The position numbers were made by a program, and so were the translations under genes. From NCBI RefSeq assembly GCF_024158025.1, contig NZ_JAMZEL010000001.1:744001-808000 (forward strand): a stretch of 64,000 nt of DNA. Reading direction: 5' to 3'. Every line of letters begins with the position of its first letter. The stretch's first letter is position 1. A model generated the notes under the pieces. That model saw nothing but the letters and a program-made list of their open reading frames with translations. It was not told the origin of the DNA and did no database searches. Source of the DNA: Runella salmonicolor (GTDB lineage: Bacteria; Bacteroidota; Bacteroidia; Cytophagales; Spirosomataceae). Below, piece after piece: positions 17,458 through 26,982 of the stretch.

Positions 17458-18632
17458 NNNNNNNNNNNNNNNNNNNNNNNNNNNNNNNNNNNNNNNNNNN
17501 NNNNNNNNNNNNNNNNNNNNNNNNNNNNNNNNNNNNNNNNNNNNNNNNNNNNNNNNNGATGTCTACCGACACACTCGCCCCTGGGGCCAATGGCCCCGCC
17601 AATGCGGTGTTCAACGTCGCTATCTGACCCACGGCCGTCCAGTCTGAATCCAACAATGTCATACCAACTGGCAAGGAATCACTCAACGCAATCGCACTCG
17701 CCGTCATTGAACCTTCGTTCTTAACCGTCAAAGTATAAGTAACGTTATCCCCTGGTGCTACGTTGGCGCTCTGACCTGAGGCTAAGCTCTTCGTCAATGA
17801 CAAGTCAAACGTCGTCAATCCTGCGTCTATCGTTAAATCATTCCGATTCACCGTCGTCAACACTACCGCTGGGCTGATACCCGTCGTAGGATTCGCATCG
17901 CTGTCGCTCACATCTGAACCTACATTCTGATTCAAACTCAACTTACACGTATCTGGTAAACTCTGCGTATCAAACTGTACATAGTAGGTCCCCAATGGTA
18001 GGTTCGTAAACAAATACTTACCGTTCAAATCCGTCAGCATTGAATCGCGCTTGGTAGTTGGACCACTCTGCGTACCCGTCCAAAGAATCACTTTCACGTT
18101 CTTCACACCTGGCTCCCCACTATCTTGCTGACCATTGTCATTCAAGTCTTTCCATACAAAATCTCCGATGCTACCCAATGGCGTTACATTGATTAGCTCA
18201 TCGTCGTCGTCATCTTCCCCTTTATTGAATCCATTGCCTGGCGTCGAATCCTTGTCTTTCACCGTGTTGCCATTCTTATCGCGGGCATCCTTGATCTGAG
18301 CATAGTTCCGCAGACTCGTCCCCGCAAAAGAGGCATCCACTTTCACCGTGATGTCTACCGACACACTCGCCCCTGGGGCCAATGGCCCCGCCAATGCGGT
18401 GTTCAACGTCGCTATCTGACCCACGGCCGTCCAGTCTGAATCCAACAATGTCATACCAACTGGCAAGGAATCGCTCAACGCAATCGCACTCGCCGTCATT
18501 GAACCTTCGTTCTTAACCGTCAAAGTATACGTCACCGTGTCACCAGCGGCTACATTGGCGCTCTGACCTGAGGCCAAGCTCTTCGTCAATGACAAGTCAA
18601 ACGTCGTCAATCCTGCGTCTATCGTTAAATTA
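17290..18632 (-). repeat. Nearly identical 792-bp repeat unit on both sides of the gap
   Basis: 17290-17457 matches 18182-18349 with one visible difference, and 17558 to about 17740 matches from 18350 onward almost perfectly. Ignoring the N, the period is 792 bp (264 codons), made of one SdrD-B domain plus one DUF11 domain. Repeats this similar are a normal cause of collapsed assembly. Confidence 0.9.
17458..17557. other. Assembly gap of 100 N inside the adhesin gene
   Basis: Exactly 100 N, the usual placeholder for a gap of unknown length. The sequence on each side is one repeat unit: the left side ends and the right side begins at the point where the intact copy at 18349/18350 continues without a break. 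Since 100 is not a multiple of three, the frame looks broken in these coordinates; deleting the N restores one frame. Confidence 0.98.
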
Positions 18633-20479
18633 TCTTTATTTATACCACTTTTTGTTGGGTCAATGACAATTGCAGCGGTAAGGCCAGTGATAGGATTGGC
18701 ATCGCTGTCAGTGACATCTGAACCTACATTCTGATTCAAACTCAACTGACATGTATCTGGCAAACTCTGCGTATCAAATTGTACCTGATAGGTTCCACCC
18801 ACCAAATTTGTGAAGGAATAATAACCATTCACATCCGTAAATGTGGTATCAATGGCCGTAATTGGAGTAGTTCCGCTACTGGTCCATAAAATAACACGTA
18901 CGTTTTTCACACCAGGTTCGGCGGCATCTTGTTGACCATTATCATTCAGATCTTTCCAAACAAAATCACCAATGCTACCCAGCGGACTGTAAAGAGCTCC
19001 GTCAATGGTCAAGTTATCTTGAAGGAGTCCACCTTTAGTAGGATCAAGATTAACTATTTGACTAAAACCGTTTGACGAATTAAAGTCATTGTCTAAGGTA
19101 TCATTTCCACCTTTATTAGTTGAATCGCTTAATACACAACCAGAAGGAAGAGAGGCGGTTACAATTTGTACCTGATAATCTCCTGCCGAGAGTCCTTCAA
19201 AAGTATACCAACCAGGGGCACTTCCAACAGGGTTTGCGGTGGTATACATTGAGTCAACTTGTACGAATACATTGCTGACATTTTTGTATAAACGTACCAA
19301 TACGTTATTTACACCCGCTTCTCCAGCATCCTGAACACCATCATTATCAGTATCTTTCCATACAAAATTTCCGATGCTACCCAATGGACTGTACAGACCT
19401 GCGTCTATAGTTGGATTGTCTTTGAGCAAACCTCCCATTTCAGGATTTATCGTTACAACTTGGCTAAAGCCAGTCGTTGGGTGGGCATCACTATCTAAAG
19501 AATCTGAACCTACATCCTGTTTTGATGAAAGCAAACAGCCAGCAGGTAATGTGGTACTAACGAATTGTACCTTATACTCTCCTGGATACAAATTTGAAAA
19601 CAGATATTTTCCCGCATTTGATCCTGCTCCCGCAGTGAGGATCGAATCTGTTTGTACAAAAACTCCTAAATCATCTTTTTGGAACAAACGTACCAGAACC
19701 TGATTTACACCAGGTTCTCCAGAATCTTGTATCCCGTTATCGTTTACATCTTTCCACACAAAATCACCAATACTTCCCAGTGGACCAGGAATTACGATAA
19801 TTTCGCAACAGCCTGTGGCTGGGCATGTATTTACCTGAGCGCTAAATGCAAATCGGCCAGTACCTTTTATAGTTAAAGTATCCCCGCTTACACTTGAACT
19901 GTCGGAAGGAACTCCTGTAATTGGGGCCCCGTTTTTTGTCCATACAACATTCGTATAACCAGACACAGCAAGAGAAACTACATATTCATCTCCTGGGTAC
20001 CATAAAATAGGAACCGAAAAACAGGAAGTAGCATAATCGTCTTCCCCTAAAACACCATTATTCGGGTCAGAGTCTGAATCCTCTTGACCCGCTGCCATTG
20101 ATACTACTTCAGCAATATTGAAATAAACACCGCGACCAATCACAGTGCCTGTCATTTCCAATTTTACCGAATCTCCAGGGCTTATGACTGGGATCGTCCA
20201 CAATCCAGCACTAAAAGATCCAACACTGGGCGTGCTCGAAATCAGATTTGCACCCGCCGTAGGAAAGATATCTTTTACAACAACCGTTTTGGCGGTATCA
20301 GGCCCTTCATTCTTTGCATATACAGTGTAAGTGATAGATTGATTGAGGGTAGGTTGTGCGTTGCTTATTGTTTTAGACAATTTAATATCTACAACCTTAG
20401 GCGCTTGCTGGCCCAACGCACTAAATACAGTCAACATTAAAACCACGAATATCCCCATCGTAGACGTTAATGAATTCAT
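17558..20479 (-). CDS. Giant T9SS adhesin, N-terminal part (runs into the N gap)
   Basis: N-terminal 974 residues of the giant surface protein completed by 10741-17457; together at least 3,212 residues. Start chosen at the ATG at 20479 because MNSLTSTMGIFVVLMLTVFSALGQQ is a good signal peptide; the frame stays open to an ATG at 21010, but those 177 codons show no domain. Order: signal peptide, DUF11 domain (VVDIKLSKTIS...), an Ig-like segment, then SdrD-B-like Cna domains each beginning LGSIGDFVWKD (four seen), the last two each followed by a DUF11 repeat with nearly identical DNA. SdrD-B domains usually bind calcium (DxNDNGxQD), which would stiffen the stalk. Role: adhesion or gliding; ligand unknown. 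Confidence 0.88.
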
Positions 20480-21544
20480 TAGCGTCTTTGGAGAAACCGT
20501 GATATTTTTATAGATGCCTATATTAGATACTGCCCGCTCCTCAAAAGGAGGGGAAGTAGATACCCATCGCTCCGATTTTTCATCGAAACGCGTCCTCAGA
20601 ACACGATGCCTATCCAGAGGAAGAAAAATGGATAACTTACTCATAATCTGTGAAGTAAATGTTTTAATAGATGTGATATTCGGGGTAAGTTTATAAAGAG
20701 ATAGAGAGTTGCATTCATAAAATGGAGGGGATGCTCCCGGTAAATGATAATGACTATCAATAGCCACAGAATTTACCAAATATGAAATTTGCCCCTCCTG
20801 AGCTAATTTTGATTTGAAGAGCTTATTACAAATAGCACTGTTATTCACAGGCCTACTTCCAGAATTAACCCAAGGTAGACAGTAAAATGCTTTTGTCAAA
20901 AAACTCCACAGAGTCTTTTTAAATAAACCCAGTGGCAATGTACGCTTGGGTTTAAAAGCATTCGTAATCTCCAGATTTCGGGCTGTGGTAAAAAGTGCTT
21001 TCATCTGCAATTTATCGTTTATTAATTAGATATACTTTATTGGTAAATTCATATGCCAACCATCCCAAAACTTCCGCTATAACATGTCTGCCTATATATT
21101 TACCATTAAATGAGGGCTTTACCCCATTTATAAAGTATCTAAAATTATGCCAAACTCTTATTTATCCTGATTTACTTTTATCAAAAACGCACAACGCCCT
21201 ATCTACCAAACACTTAACAAAAAATATAAGTATATTGGGATAGCATCTAATCTCGGCTTTTTCTTCCATTTAACTCTATAAGACGGGTATTATTCGTTGG
21301 AGGGCAGGGTCAGCTAAAACCGTGCCAAGAAGCCCCATTTTCAGCCATTCTAGGAGCCAAAAAACCCTTCGTAATGCGTTAAAAAGACCACTATAACGAA
21401 TAGGCCGCCTTCTTATTTACGAAAAAGGGCATTAGAAGTCACTTATATTTTAGAGAATATTTGCTGGATAAAAATGTGAGCTATCCCATTTTTGCAAACC
21501 AAGAACGCAACCAAAAAACACCTTATTGGTATATAAATTAACCA
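20480..21544. other. Long spacer upstream of the adhesin signal peptide
   Basis: About 1.06 kb without a convincing gene. The adhesin frame remains open on the minus strand up to 21010 but shows no signal peptide or domain there. A small imperfect palindrome (CTCCT-CAAA-AGGAG, about 20534-20552) resembles the CCCCTCC-type interspersed repeats common in this phylum. No exact TAnnTTTG promoter was found before the adhesin; 21011-21544 is A/T-rich and otherwise featureless to me. Confidence 0.5.
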
Positions 21545-21605
21545 ATCCTTTCAATCACAAAAAAAGCTGAACAAATTGTCCAGCTTTTTTTGTGATTGAA
21601 AGGAT
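21545..21605 (-). terminator. Very long perfect hairpin after the TolB-like gene
   Basis: Arms 21545-21569 and 21581-21605 are perfect complements over 25 bp with an 11-nt loop. The hairpin starts 11 nt past the stop of the minus-strand gene. The T run lies inside the stem (A7/T7) and the bases beyond are A/T-rich. Most likely a terminator or 3' stabiliser. Confidence 0.8.
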
Positions 21606-21615
21606 ATTTTTATTC

Positions 21616-24600
21616 TCAGAAATCATACCCTAAAGTCAGGTAGGGAATGGCTTTATTTATTTCTCCATTATCTAATCCCCAAGCGTAATCAAACTTTACA
21701 TAAAACCCAAATAACATTGTACGAGCCCCAAGACCGTAACCCAGCAAAAAAGGATTTCGGAAATTATTGACAGTGGCGCTAAAGAAGTCTAAACGTATAA
21801 TCTCCGTGTTTAGGCTATTCTGACGATTAAAAGGCCATTGCCCCGTCCAAGCAGTACCAACATCTGTAAATCCAACCAACTGAAAGTTTCTCAGGAAGTT
21901 TGACGTAATTGGTCCACGATAAAAATACTTAATCAGGGGCATTCTTAATTCACCATTAAATAATAAATGATTTGTTCCCGAAACCTTATTTATGTTAAAT
22001 CCTCGGAGATTGGTGGCCAATTCTACGAAAAAGATGTCCCTATTATCAATCGGAATCAATGAACTACTTAAGCCAACCGCCAAAGGATTCACGCTGCGTT
22101 CGTCCTGATTGTTACCAGTCCAGTTTTCCATTCCTCCCAAAACACTCTGCTTGGGAGATTTTCCTGCTGAGCGGGCAAAAGAAACACGGGTGGCAAAAAT
22201 CAAATCACGGTGGATTTTTTGGTAATGACGAAAATCTACGACCAGTCGGTTAAAGCCCCTTGTTCCTCGTATACCCCCAAATTGGTCGTAACGAACTTTA
22301 AAACGTGTTCCTTCCATCATGTTCATGCCATTGATTCGAGAGTTATCATACACAAACTCAGCACGAGCACCTAGATAAGATGAGGTAACATCGGCCGCTG
22401 AAATATTGCTTACATCCAACAATTTGGATTCGGCATAGAAAGGTGTTAATGAAACACGGGCATTGTTGCTGAAAGGATATGACGCCGTAAAGGCTACCCG
22501 ATTATAGCGGTATTTTTGGCTAGCAGGTGGCTGGACATAGAGGCTTTGTCGGTCGACCCGAACGCCGAAATCAACGCGATGGGCAAGGTTGTTGTATTCT
22601 GCCCACAAGTTATTGGTCCTGAAATTGAGAAGACCTAAGAAAAACCCTGCTTTGACAATGTGGTTTTCAAGCAAATCATTCATCGTCAGTGACTGCGCAA
22701 ATCCAAATCCCCGAACTGGGTCGATTCGCCAATCAGAAGTGGCATCATTGCTGATAAACAGGCTCTTATAATCAATCGGCCCCTTTATTGTGATATTTTC
22801 TCTTTTGCGATTTCGACTGGGCAGATTAGCCGCACTAGCAACCGTTGTCCCTCTTCGTTGCCGATATTCAAACGACTTGAGTACATCTGGGTCAAATTCA
22901 TAATTATCCGTGTCAACCTCTCCCGAATCTAACTGAATCTTTCGAGGATTGGCCATCTGTGCAATTAAACTGGCATCCGCCGCTGGATTATTACGATTTT
23001 CGGTCTTATAAACCGACATCCCAGACATACTTTGCACCCTCGGTGTAGCAACCAACTCATTGGCAACTGGAGAAAGTCGGCTCTGATAAAATAAATTTTC
23101 TTTGTCTTTGTACCAATTAATACTTACAAACGCTCCTGATGCTGGCAAATAATCGTAGTCCCGGATACTCTGGTTAAAACCAGTTAGAGGAGTTAGTTTT
23201 TTAATATCTAACTCGTACCGATACAAATTTACGACACCTTTATAATCTGAAAGAAAGTAGAAGGTATTTTCATCAGTGGTGCGGGCATTTGAGATAATAC
23301 CCAACGAGTCCGCAACTCTTGTAACTGTTTGAGCACGAGGATTTCCGTTATGTATAAACAACGCCATTTTTTCTTTGACGGTTTTGTAGGAACCCTTATC
23401 AGCAATGCCTAGCGAATCTTTGACGCGATTGGATGAAAACACAACACGCGTAGAGGATGTGCCTACAAAATGGGGGTAGCGGTCGTCGTATAGATCGCCC
23501 GTGAGCCCGAGTAACGAAGAACGGCCTATATTGAAAAGATACAAATCGTTTTGCCCACGGCTATCGGCACTTAACACCAACGTTGAACCGTCATTTGAGA
23601 TGTCAAAATCAACTACTTGATTAATTCCCCTTATTTCTCGACTCAATCGAAGTTTCGATTTTCCTTTGTCTCCAATATCAAACAACTCTAAAAATACCCG
23701 CCCGTTTTCTTCTGAAATAATGGCCAAACCATTGCCACGACTCCAAGCAATCAACGGCATTCGACTCAAATAGGTACGTTTTTCAAGGGCATACTTTCCT
23801 TTGATAATGGTCGTCACTGCTTTGGTTTCAGTATTGATTACATCAACTGTATAATGCCCTGATTTACGGTTGGTAACCGCAACATATTGATTATCAAGAC
23901 TCAAACGTGCATTATTTGCAGGATGCCCCAGCGGCAAATCCAAGTCACGTACCCAATCCCCCGCAGGATCTTTGTAACCATTACTCGTGGCAGTAGTTGC
24001 CATATTGGTATAAAAATCCCGCCACTCTTTCAGAAAACGAGAAAACGATACCCCCAAGGTGCTTGATACGCTGGTTTGTTCGGTACGTATGATACGCGTT
24101 AAGTTGAGAATATTTGAGATATTATCTTTTCCGTAGCGCTCTGCAATATAATTCCAAATAGATTGGCCTACCAACGTTGCTTCTGGGCCCGTCAATAAAG
24201 AAGGTTTCTTCATCTGCCGATGCACAATCGCGTCGCGCATGTAATCATCCAATTCAGGGCTCCATCCTTCTGCGATATATGCCGCAATTCCTGACATAAA
24301 CCAGTCGGGCAGCGATAACAAAAGCGAACTTTGCAAAGCATCTTTCAGGCTCCCACCGTACAGCATGTCGTAGACAAATAAGCGCGAAATTTCCTTAATA
24401 AGCTGCTTTCGGAAGCTAATTTGGTCTCCTGTAAAGGCTATTTCCAAACGCGCTTTTGCTAGATTAAGCTCGGTCTCGCTTAAGTCTGAACTATTGGCCA
24501 TGCCCATATTGCTTTGCAAAAGCTCTTGGGGAGAATTGTAGAGGAAGATTTTGATTCGATTGTAAGGCGTATATCCTAAAGCTTCCGTAATTCGGTCAAA

Positions 24601-24825
24601 TTCGGATTCGGCATATTGAGCCGCCAGCGTAGCCAGCGGTGTTCCAGCACCGTGATGATAAATCTCAAAGTTATTGGTTTTGAGGATTTTCCATTCAAAG
24701 CGCTGATACTGTACTCGATTTTTGCCGAATTGCTCTTGCGAAGGGTAATTTTGAGCTTCAGCCGACAGAGCCGGCAAAACCACCGCCCCTATCCACAGCA
24801 ATCTAGTGATAAAACAACGTTTCAT
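21616..24825 (-). CDS. Pseudopeptidase / TolB-like propeller / outer-membrane barrel protein
   Basis: Exported protein of 1069 residues. Signal peptide (1-24, ending AEA). Residues about 40-275 look like a gluzincin (peptidase MA-like) domain: fold landmarks such as LPDWFMSGIAAYIAEGW are present, but the HExxH helix reads KEISR and the usual glutamate after PDW is absent, so zinc catalysis is unlikely. Residues about 290-600 form a TolB/WD40-like propeller (ISNDGSTLVLSADSRGQNDLYLF). The C-terminal third (about 690-1069) resembles a surface-antigen (BamA/TamA-like) beta barrel, ending in aromatic YLTLGYDF. Homologues in Bacteroidota are often labelled TolB-like. Function unknown; an outer-membrane scaffold or transport role is a guess from the architecture. 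Confidence 0.75.
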   Translation of the reverse strand: MKRCFITRLLWIGAVVLPALSAEAQNYPSQEQFGKNRVQYQRFEWKILKTNNFEIYHHGAGTPLATLAAQYAESEFDRITEALGYTPYNRIKIFLYNSPQELLQSNMGMANSSDLSETELNLAKARLEIAFTGDQISFRKQLIKEISRLFVYDMLYGGSLKDALQSSLLLSLPDWFMSGIAAYIAEGWSPELDDYMRDAIVHRQMKKPSLLTGPEATLVGQSIWNYIAERYGKDNISNILNLTRIIRTEQTSVSSTLGVSFSRFLKEWRDFYTNMATTATSNGYKDPAGDWVRDLDLPLGHPANNARLSLDNQYVAVTNRKSGHYTVDVINTETKAVTTIIKGKYALEKRTYLSRMPLIAWSRGNGLAIISEENGRVFLELFDIGDKGKSKLRLSREIRGINQVVDFDISNDGSTLVLSADSRGQNDLYLFNIGRSSLLGLTGDLYDDRYPHFVGTSSTRVVFSSNRVKDSLGIADKGSYKTVKEKMALFIHNGNPRAQTVTRVADSLGIISNARTTDENTFYFLSDYKGVVNLYRYELDIKKLTPLTGFNQSIRDYDYLPASGAFVSINWYKDKENLFYQSRLSPVANELVATPRVQSMSGMSVYKTENRNNPAADASLIAQMANPRKIQLDSGEVDTDNYEFDPDVLKSFEYRQRRGTTVASAANLPSRNRKRENITIKGPIDYKSLFISNDATSDWRIDPVRGFGFAQSLTMNDLLENHIVKAGFFLGLLNFRTNNLWAEYNNLAHRVDFGVRVDRQSLYVQPPASQKYRYNRVAFTASYPFSNNARVSLTPFYAESKLLDVSNISAADVTSSYLGARAEFVYDNSRINGMNMMEGTRFKVRYDQFGGIRGTRGFNRLVVDFRHYQKIHRDLIFATRVSFARSAGKSPKQSVLGGMENWTGNNQDERSVNPLAVGLSSSLIPIDNRDIFFVELATNLRGFNINKVSGTNHLLFNGELRMPLIKYFYRGPITSNFLRNFQLVGFTDVGTAWTGQWPFNRQNSLNTEIIRLDFFSATVNNFRNPFLLGYGLGARTMLFGFYVKFDYAWGLDNGEINKAIPYLTLGYDF

Positions 24826-24837
24826 ATTCAGGCTAAC

Positions 24838-24945
24838 CTATTAATCGTTAAAAGTTAAGGGTTAATTGGTTAGGCAAATAGTTGCCATTCACAAAGGGCT
24901 TCTCGCATTTCGCCCTTCAGCCGCGATTGCCATTAACACTTAACA
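24838..24945. repeat. Heptad-armed inverted repeat between genes
   Basis: Left arm at 24854-24866 (GTTAAGGGTTAAT) pairs with 24932-24944 (ATTAACACTTAAC) at 12 of 13 positions. On the minus strand the left side divides into 7-mers such as CTAACCA, ATTAACC, CTTAACT, TTTAACG. A small inner hairpin (AGGGC/GCCCT) lies in the loop. It fills the gap between the FAD oxidoreductase and the TolB-like gene. Confidence 0.65.
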
Positions 24946-26016
24946 CTATTTAGAACGAAAATATAACGAAAAAATTCGCTCAATATTCGCCTCTTTGTCT
25001 ATTTCTTCTCCAGTCTCTAAAAAATTCACCAACTGATTCGCAAAAAAAGGCGCAAGGCTAACGCCTTTGGTTCCCAGCCCATTGAAAATCCCCAACGACG
25101 CGTATTCTGGGTGGATTCCAACAAACGGCCGTCGATCTTTAGTAGAAGGCCGAATCCCTGCATGTTGTTCGAGAATTTGATACTTTTTTTTTAGGTAAGG
25201 TTTTATTTTGTCTTCCAAATACGCTCTTCCGTCTTCTGTAGCCTCCCAGTCTAAATCATGCCAACTATAAGTAGCTCCCAACCTACATTTTCCTTTTCCA
25301 TCAAGTGGCAGAATAAAAGTCCCTTGATTAATGATTTCTTGGAGTGTATAGTCCTCAACAACCGCTATGAGACTTTGGCCTTTCACAGGATTGAACGGAA
25401 GCCAATTAAAAAATGGATTCTGGCGGGCTTCATAACCTTCACAAAATAGTATTTTTTTTATTTTTAAATCATTGTACACTACACTATCTTCCTGAATTTC
25501 AATTTTTTGATAATCTACTCTGTCGTGTATATATTGTTTATTTTCAATAAAATAGTGCTCAATTTTTTGAAGCATCTGCACGCAATCTACCCATCCAGCC
25601 TGCGTAATTTGAAGTCCTCCATAAGGATTTTCGACAAAAGGCGAAAATTTGGCATCATCGGCGCGTTCAACCACGTACTTTGCCAGGTTTGGATCAGCGG
25701 TTTGGGCCAAGTAAGAATTTTGTTCTTCGATAGAGCGATACGGACGATACACATCACAGTCGTGGAGAAAATCTCCGCCGAGCTGCGCTTGCATGTCGGA
25801 GTAAAATTTGTGGGCAAACGGAAAAAGCTCATCGGCTTTCCAAGTCCGATATAATTTTTTCCCAGTCAAGGGATTAAATATCCCTCCCGAAACTTTGGAA
25901 GCCGCTGGCAGCGTGGGGTCATTCATGATGAGCACCCGGTACCCGCGCTGAGATAAGGTCCAAGCCAGAACCGACCCTGCGATGCCTTGACCTACAATCA
26001 AATAATCGGCGCTCAT
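24946..26016 (-). CDS. FAD-dependent amine/amino-acid oxidase family protein (DAO fold)
   Basis: Flavoenzyme of 356 residues with the N-terminal dinucleotide-binding motif YLIVGQGIAGS and a C-terminal segment GIRPSTKDRRPFVG...GLGTKGVSLAPFFA typical of D-amino-acid oxidase/glycine oxidase relatives (DAO family). No signal peptide, so cytoplasmic. Its ATG overlaps the cmk stop by 4 nt (ATGA), indicating translational coupling to cytidylate kinase. The true substrate cannot be read from sequence; glycine or sarcosine oxidase, or a tRNA-modification flavoprotein related to the MnmC C-domain, are options. Confidence 0.85.
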   Translation of the reverse strand: MSADYLIVGQGIAGSVLAWTLSQRGYRVLIMNDPTLPAASKVSGGIFNPLTGKKLYRTWKADELFPFAHKFYSDMQAQLGGDFLHDCDVYRPYRSIEEQNSYLAQTADPNLAKYVVERADDAKFSPFVENPYGGLQITQAGWVDCVQMLQKIEHYFIENKQYIHDRVDYQKIEIQEDSVVYNDLKIKKILFCEGYEARQNPFFNWLPFNPVKGQSLIAVVEDYTLQEIINQGTFILPLDGKGKCRLGATYSWHDLDWEATEDGRAYLEDKIKPYLKKKYQILEQHAGIRPSTKDRRPFVGIHPEYASLGIFNGLGTKGVSLAPFFANQLVNFLETGEEIDKEANIERIFSLYFRSK

Positions 26017-26720
26017 AGACTGGAGTGACGTTGTCTTATCGAACTGCTGATTTTTTCATCGGCCAAGTTGGTAAGCAATTCTATTTGTTCATCCAAGGTC
26101 ATAAAAGAGGTATCGACCAAAGTTGCATCATCTGCCTGCCTCAAAGGGCTGTCAGCTCTGGTAGTGTCAATTAAGTCTCGTTTGTGAATATTTTTCAGAA
26201 TATCTTCCAAGTCGAGCATTTCGCCTTTTTCCAACAATTCTATTTGGCGGCGTTGCGCCCTGATTTGCGGATCGGCCGTCATAAATACTTTAAGCTCCGC
26301 CTCAGGAAACACCACAGTTCCGATGTCACGGCCATCCATGACCACGCCTTTGGCTTTACCCATTCGCTGTTGTTGGGCCACCATCGCCCGCCGAACTTCC
26401 GACACCGCACTTACTTCACTGACCCAATTGGCAATGTACAGTTTCCGAATTTCGTCTTCCACGTTCAATCCGTTGAGATAGGTTTCGTTGCGTCCTGTTT
26501 CAGGATTTCTCCTGAAGTCTATTTTAATCCCTTCGAGAGCCTTCGAAATTTCTCTGGGGTTGGTGAGTGTAATATGATGCGTATGGAAATAAAGTGTAAC
26601 GGCCCGATACATGGCACCAGTATCAATGTATGCATACCCCAAATGGGCCGCGACACCCTTGGCGGTGGTGCTTTTTCCGCAACTTGAATAACCATCTACC
26701 GCAATAATGATTTTGGACAT
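26013..26720 (-). CDS. cmk: Cytidylate kinase
   Basis: Phosphorylates CMP and dCMP with ATP. The 235-residue protein begins with the Walker A-like loop IAVDGYSSCGKSTTAKG, followed by YIDTGAMYRAVT, and later has VMDGRDIGTVVFPEAELKVF and the lid region with RAQRRQIEL; all are hallmarks of the family. It is the first gene of a two-gene operon with the FAD oxidoreductase. A -7 box (TATCTTTG, 26744-26751) lies 24 nt before its start. Confidence 0.96.
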   Translation of the reverse strand: MSKIIIAVDGYSSCGKSTTAKGVAAHLGYAYIDTGAMYRAVTLYFHTHHITLTNPREISKALEGIKIDFRRNPETGRNETYLNGLNVEDEIRKLYIANWVSEVSAVSEVRRAMVAQQQRMGKAKGVVMDGRDIGTVVFPEAELKVFMTADPQIRAQRRQIELLEKGEMLDLEDILKNIHKRDLIDTTRADSPLRQADDATLVDTSFMTLDEQIELLTNLADEKISSSIRQRHSSL

Positions 26721-26982
26721 ACGTAGTGAAGTAGGTTAGGCGGCAAAGATAGAGATGAAGCGCCGACAATTATAAAAAAAAGGTATTTTCTCAGTTTAAT
26801 TAGTGATTAAAATTATTTTAAACGTTTGTATTTTTGGGGCTTCATCTCTACATTTACCAAAGGAGAAATCGTTTTTTGCTCCTTAGCTTACCGAATAATA
26901 AATTAGCGTATTCCAACTTTTTTCTAAGTGCTTTTTGTAGTTTCTTTGAAACGTTTTTCCAACTATTAATCAAAAGTTCATT
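26721..26982. promoter_or_regulatory. Divergent intergenic region with two -7 boxes
   Basis: Minus strand: TATCTTTG at 26744-26751 fits TAnnTTTG for cmk, without a clear TTG at -33. Plus strand: TATTTTTG at 26829-26836 fits the -7 box for the barrel protein at 26983 and would give a leader of about 140 nt. The leader holds a small hairpin (AAGGAG/CTCCTT, about 26861-26885). Confidence 0.45.

Noticed and set aside
20995..21243. 82-codon plus-strand frame in the spacer before the adhesin
   Set aside because: A/T-rich composition, no signal peptide or domain, no promoter; looks like chance in a non-coding spacer.
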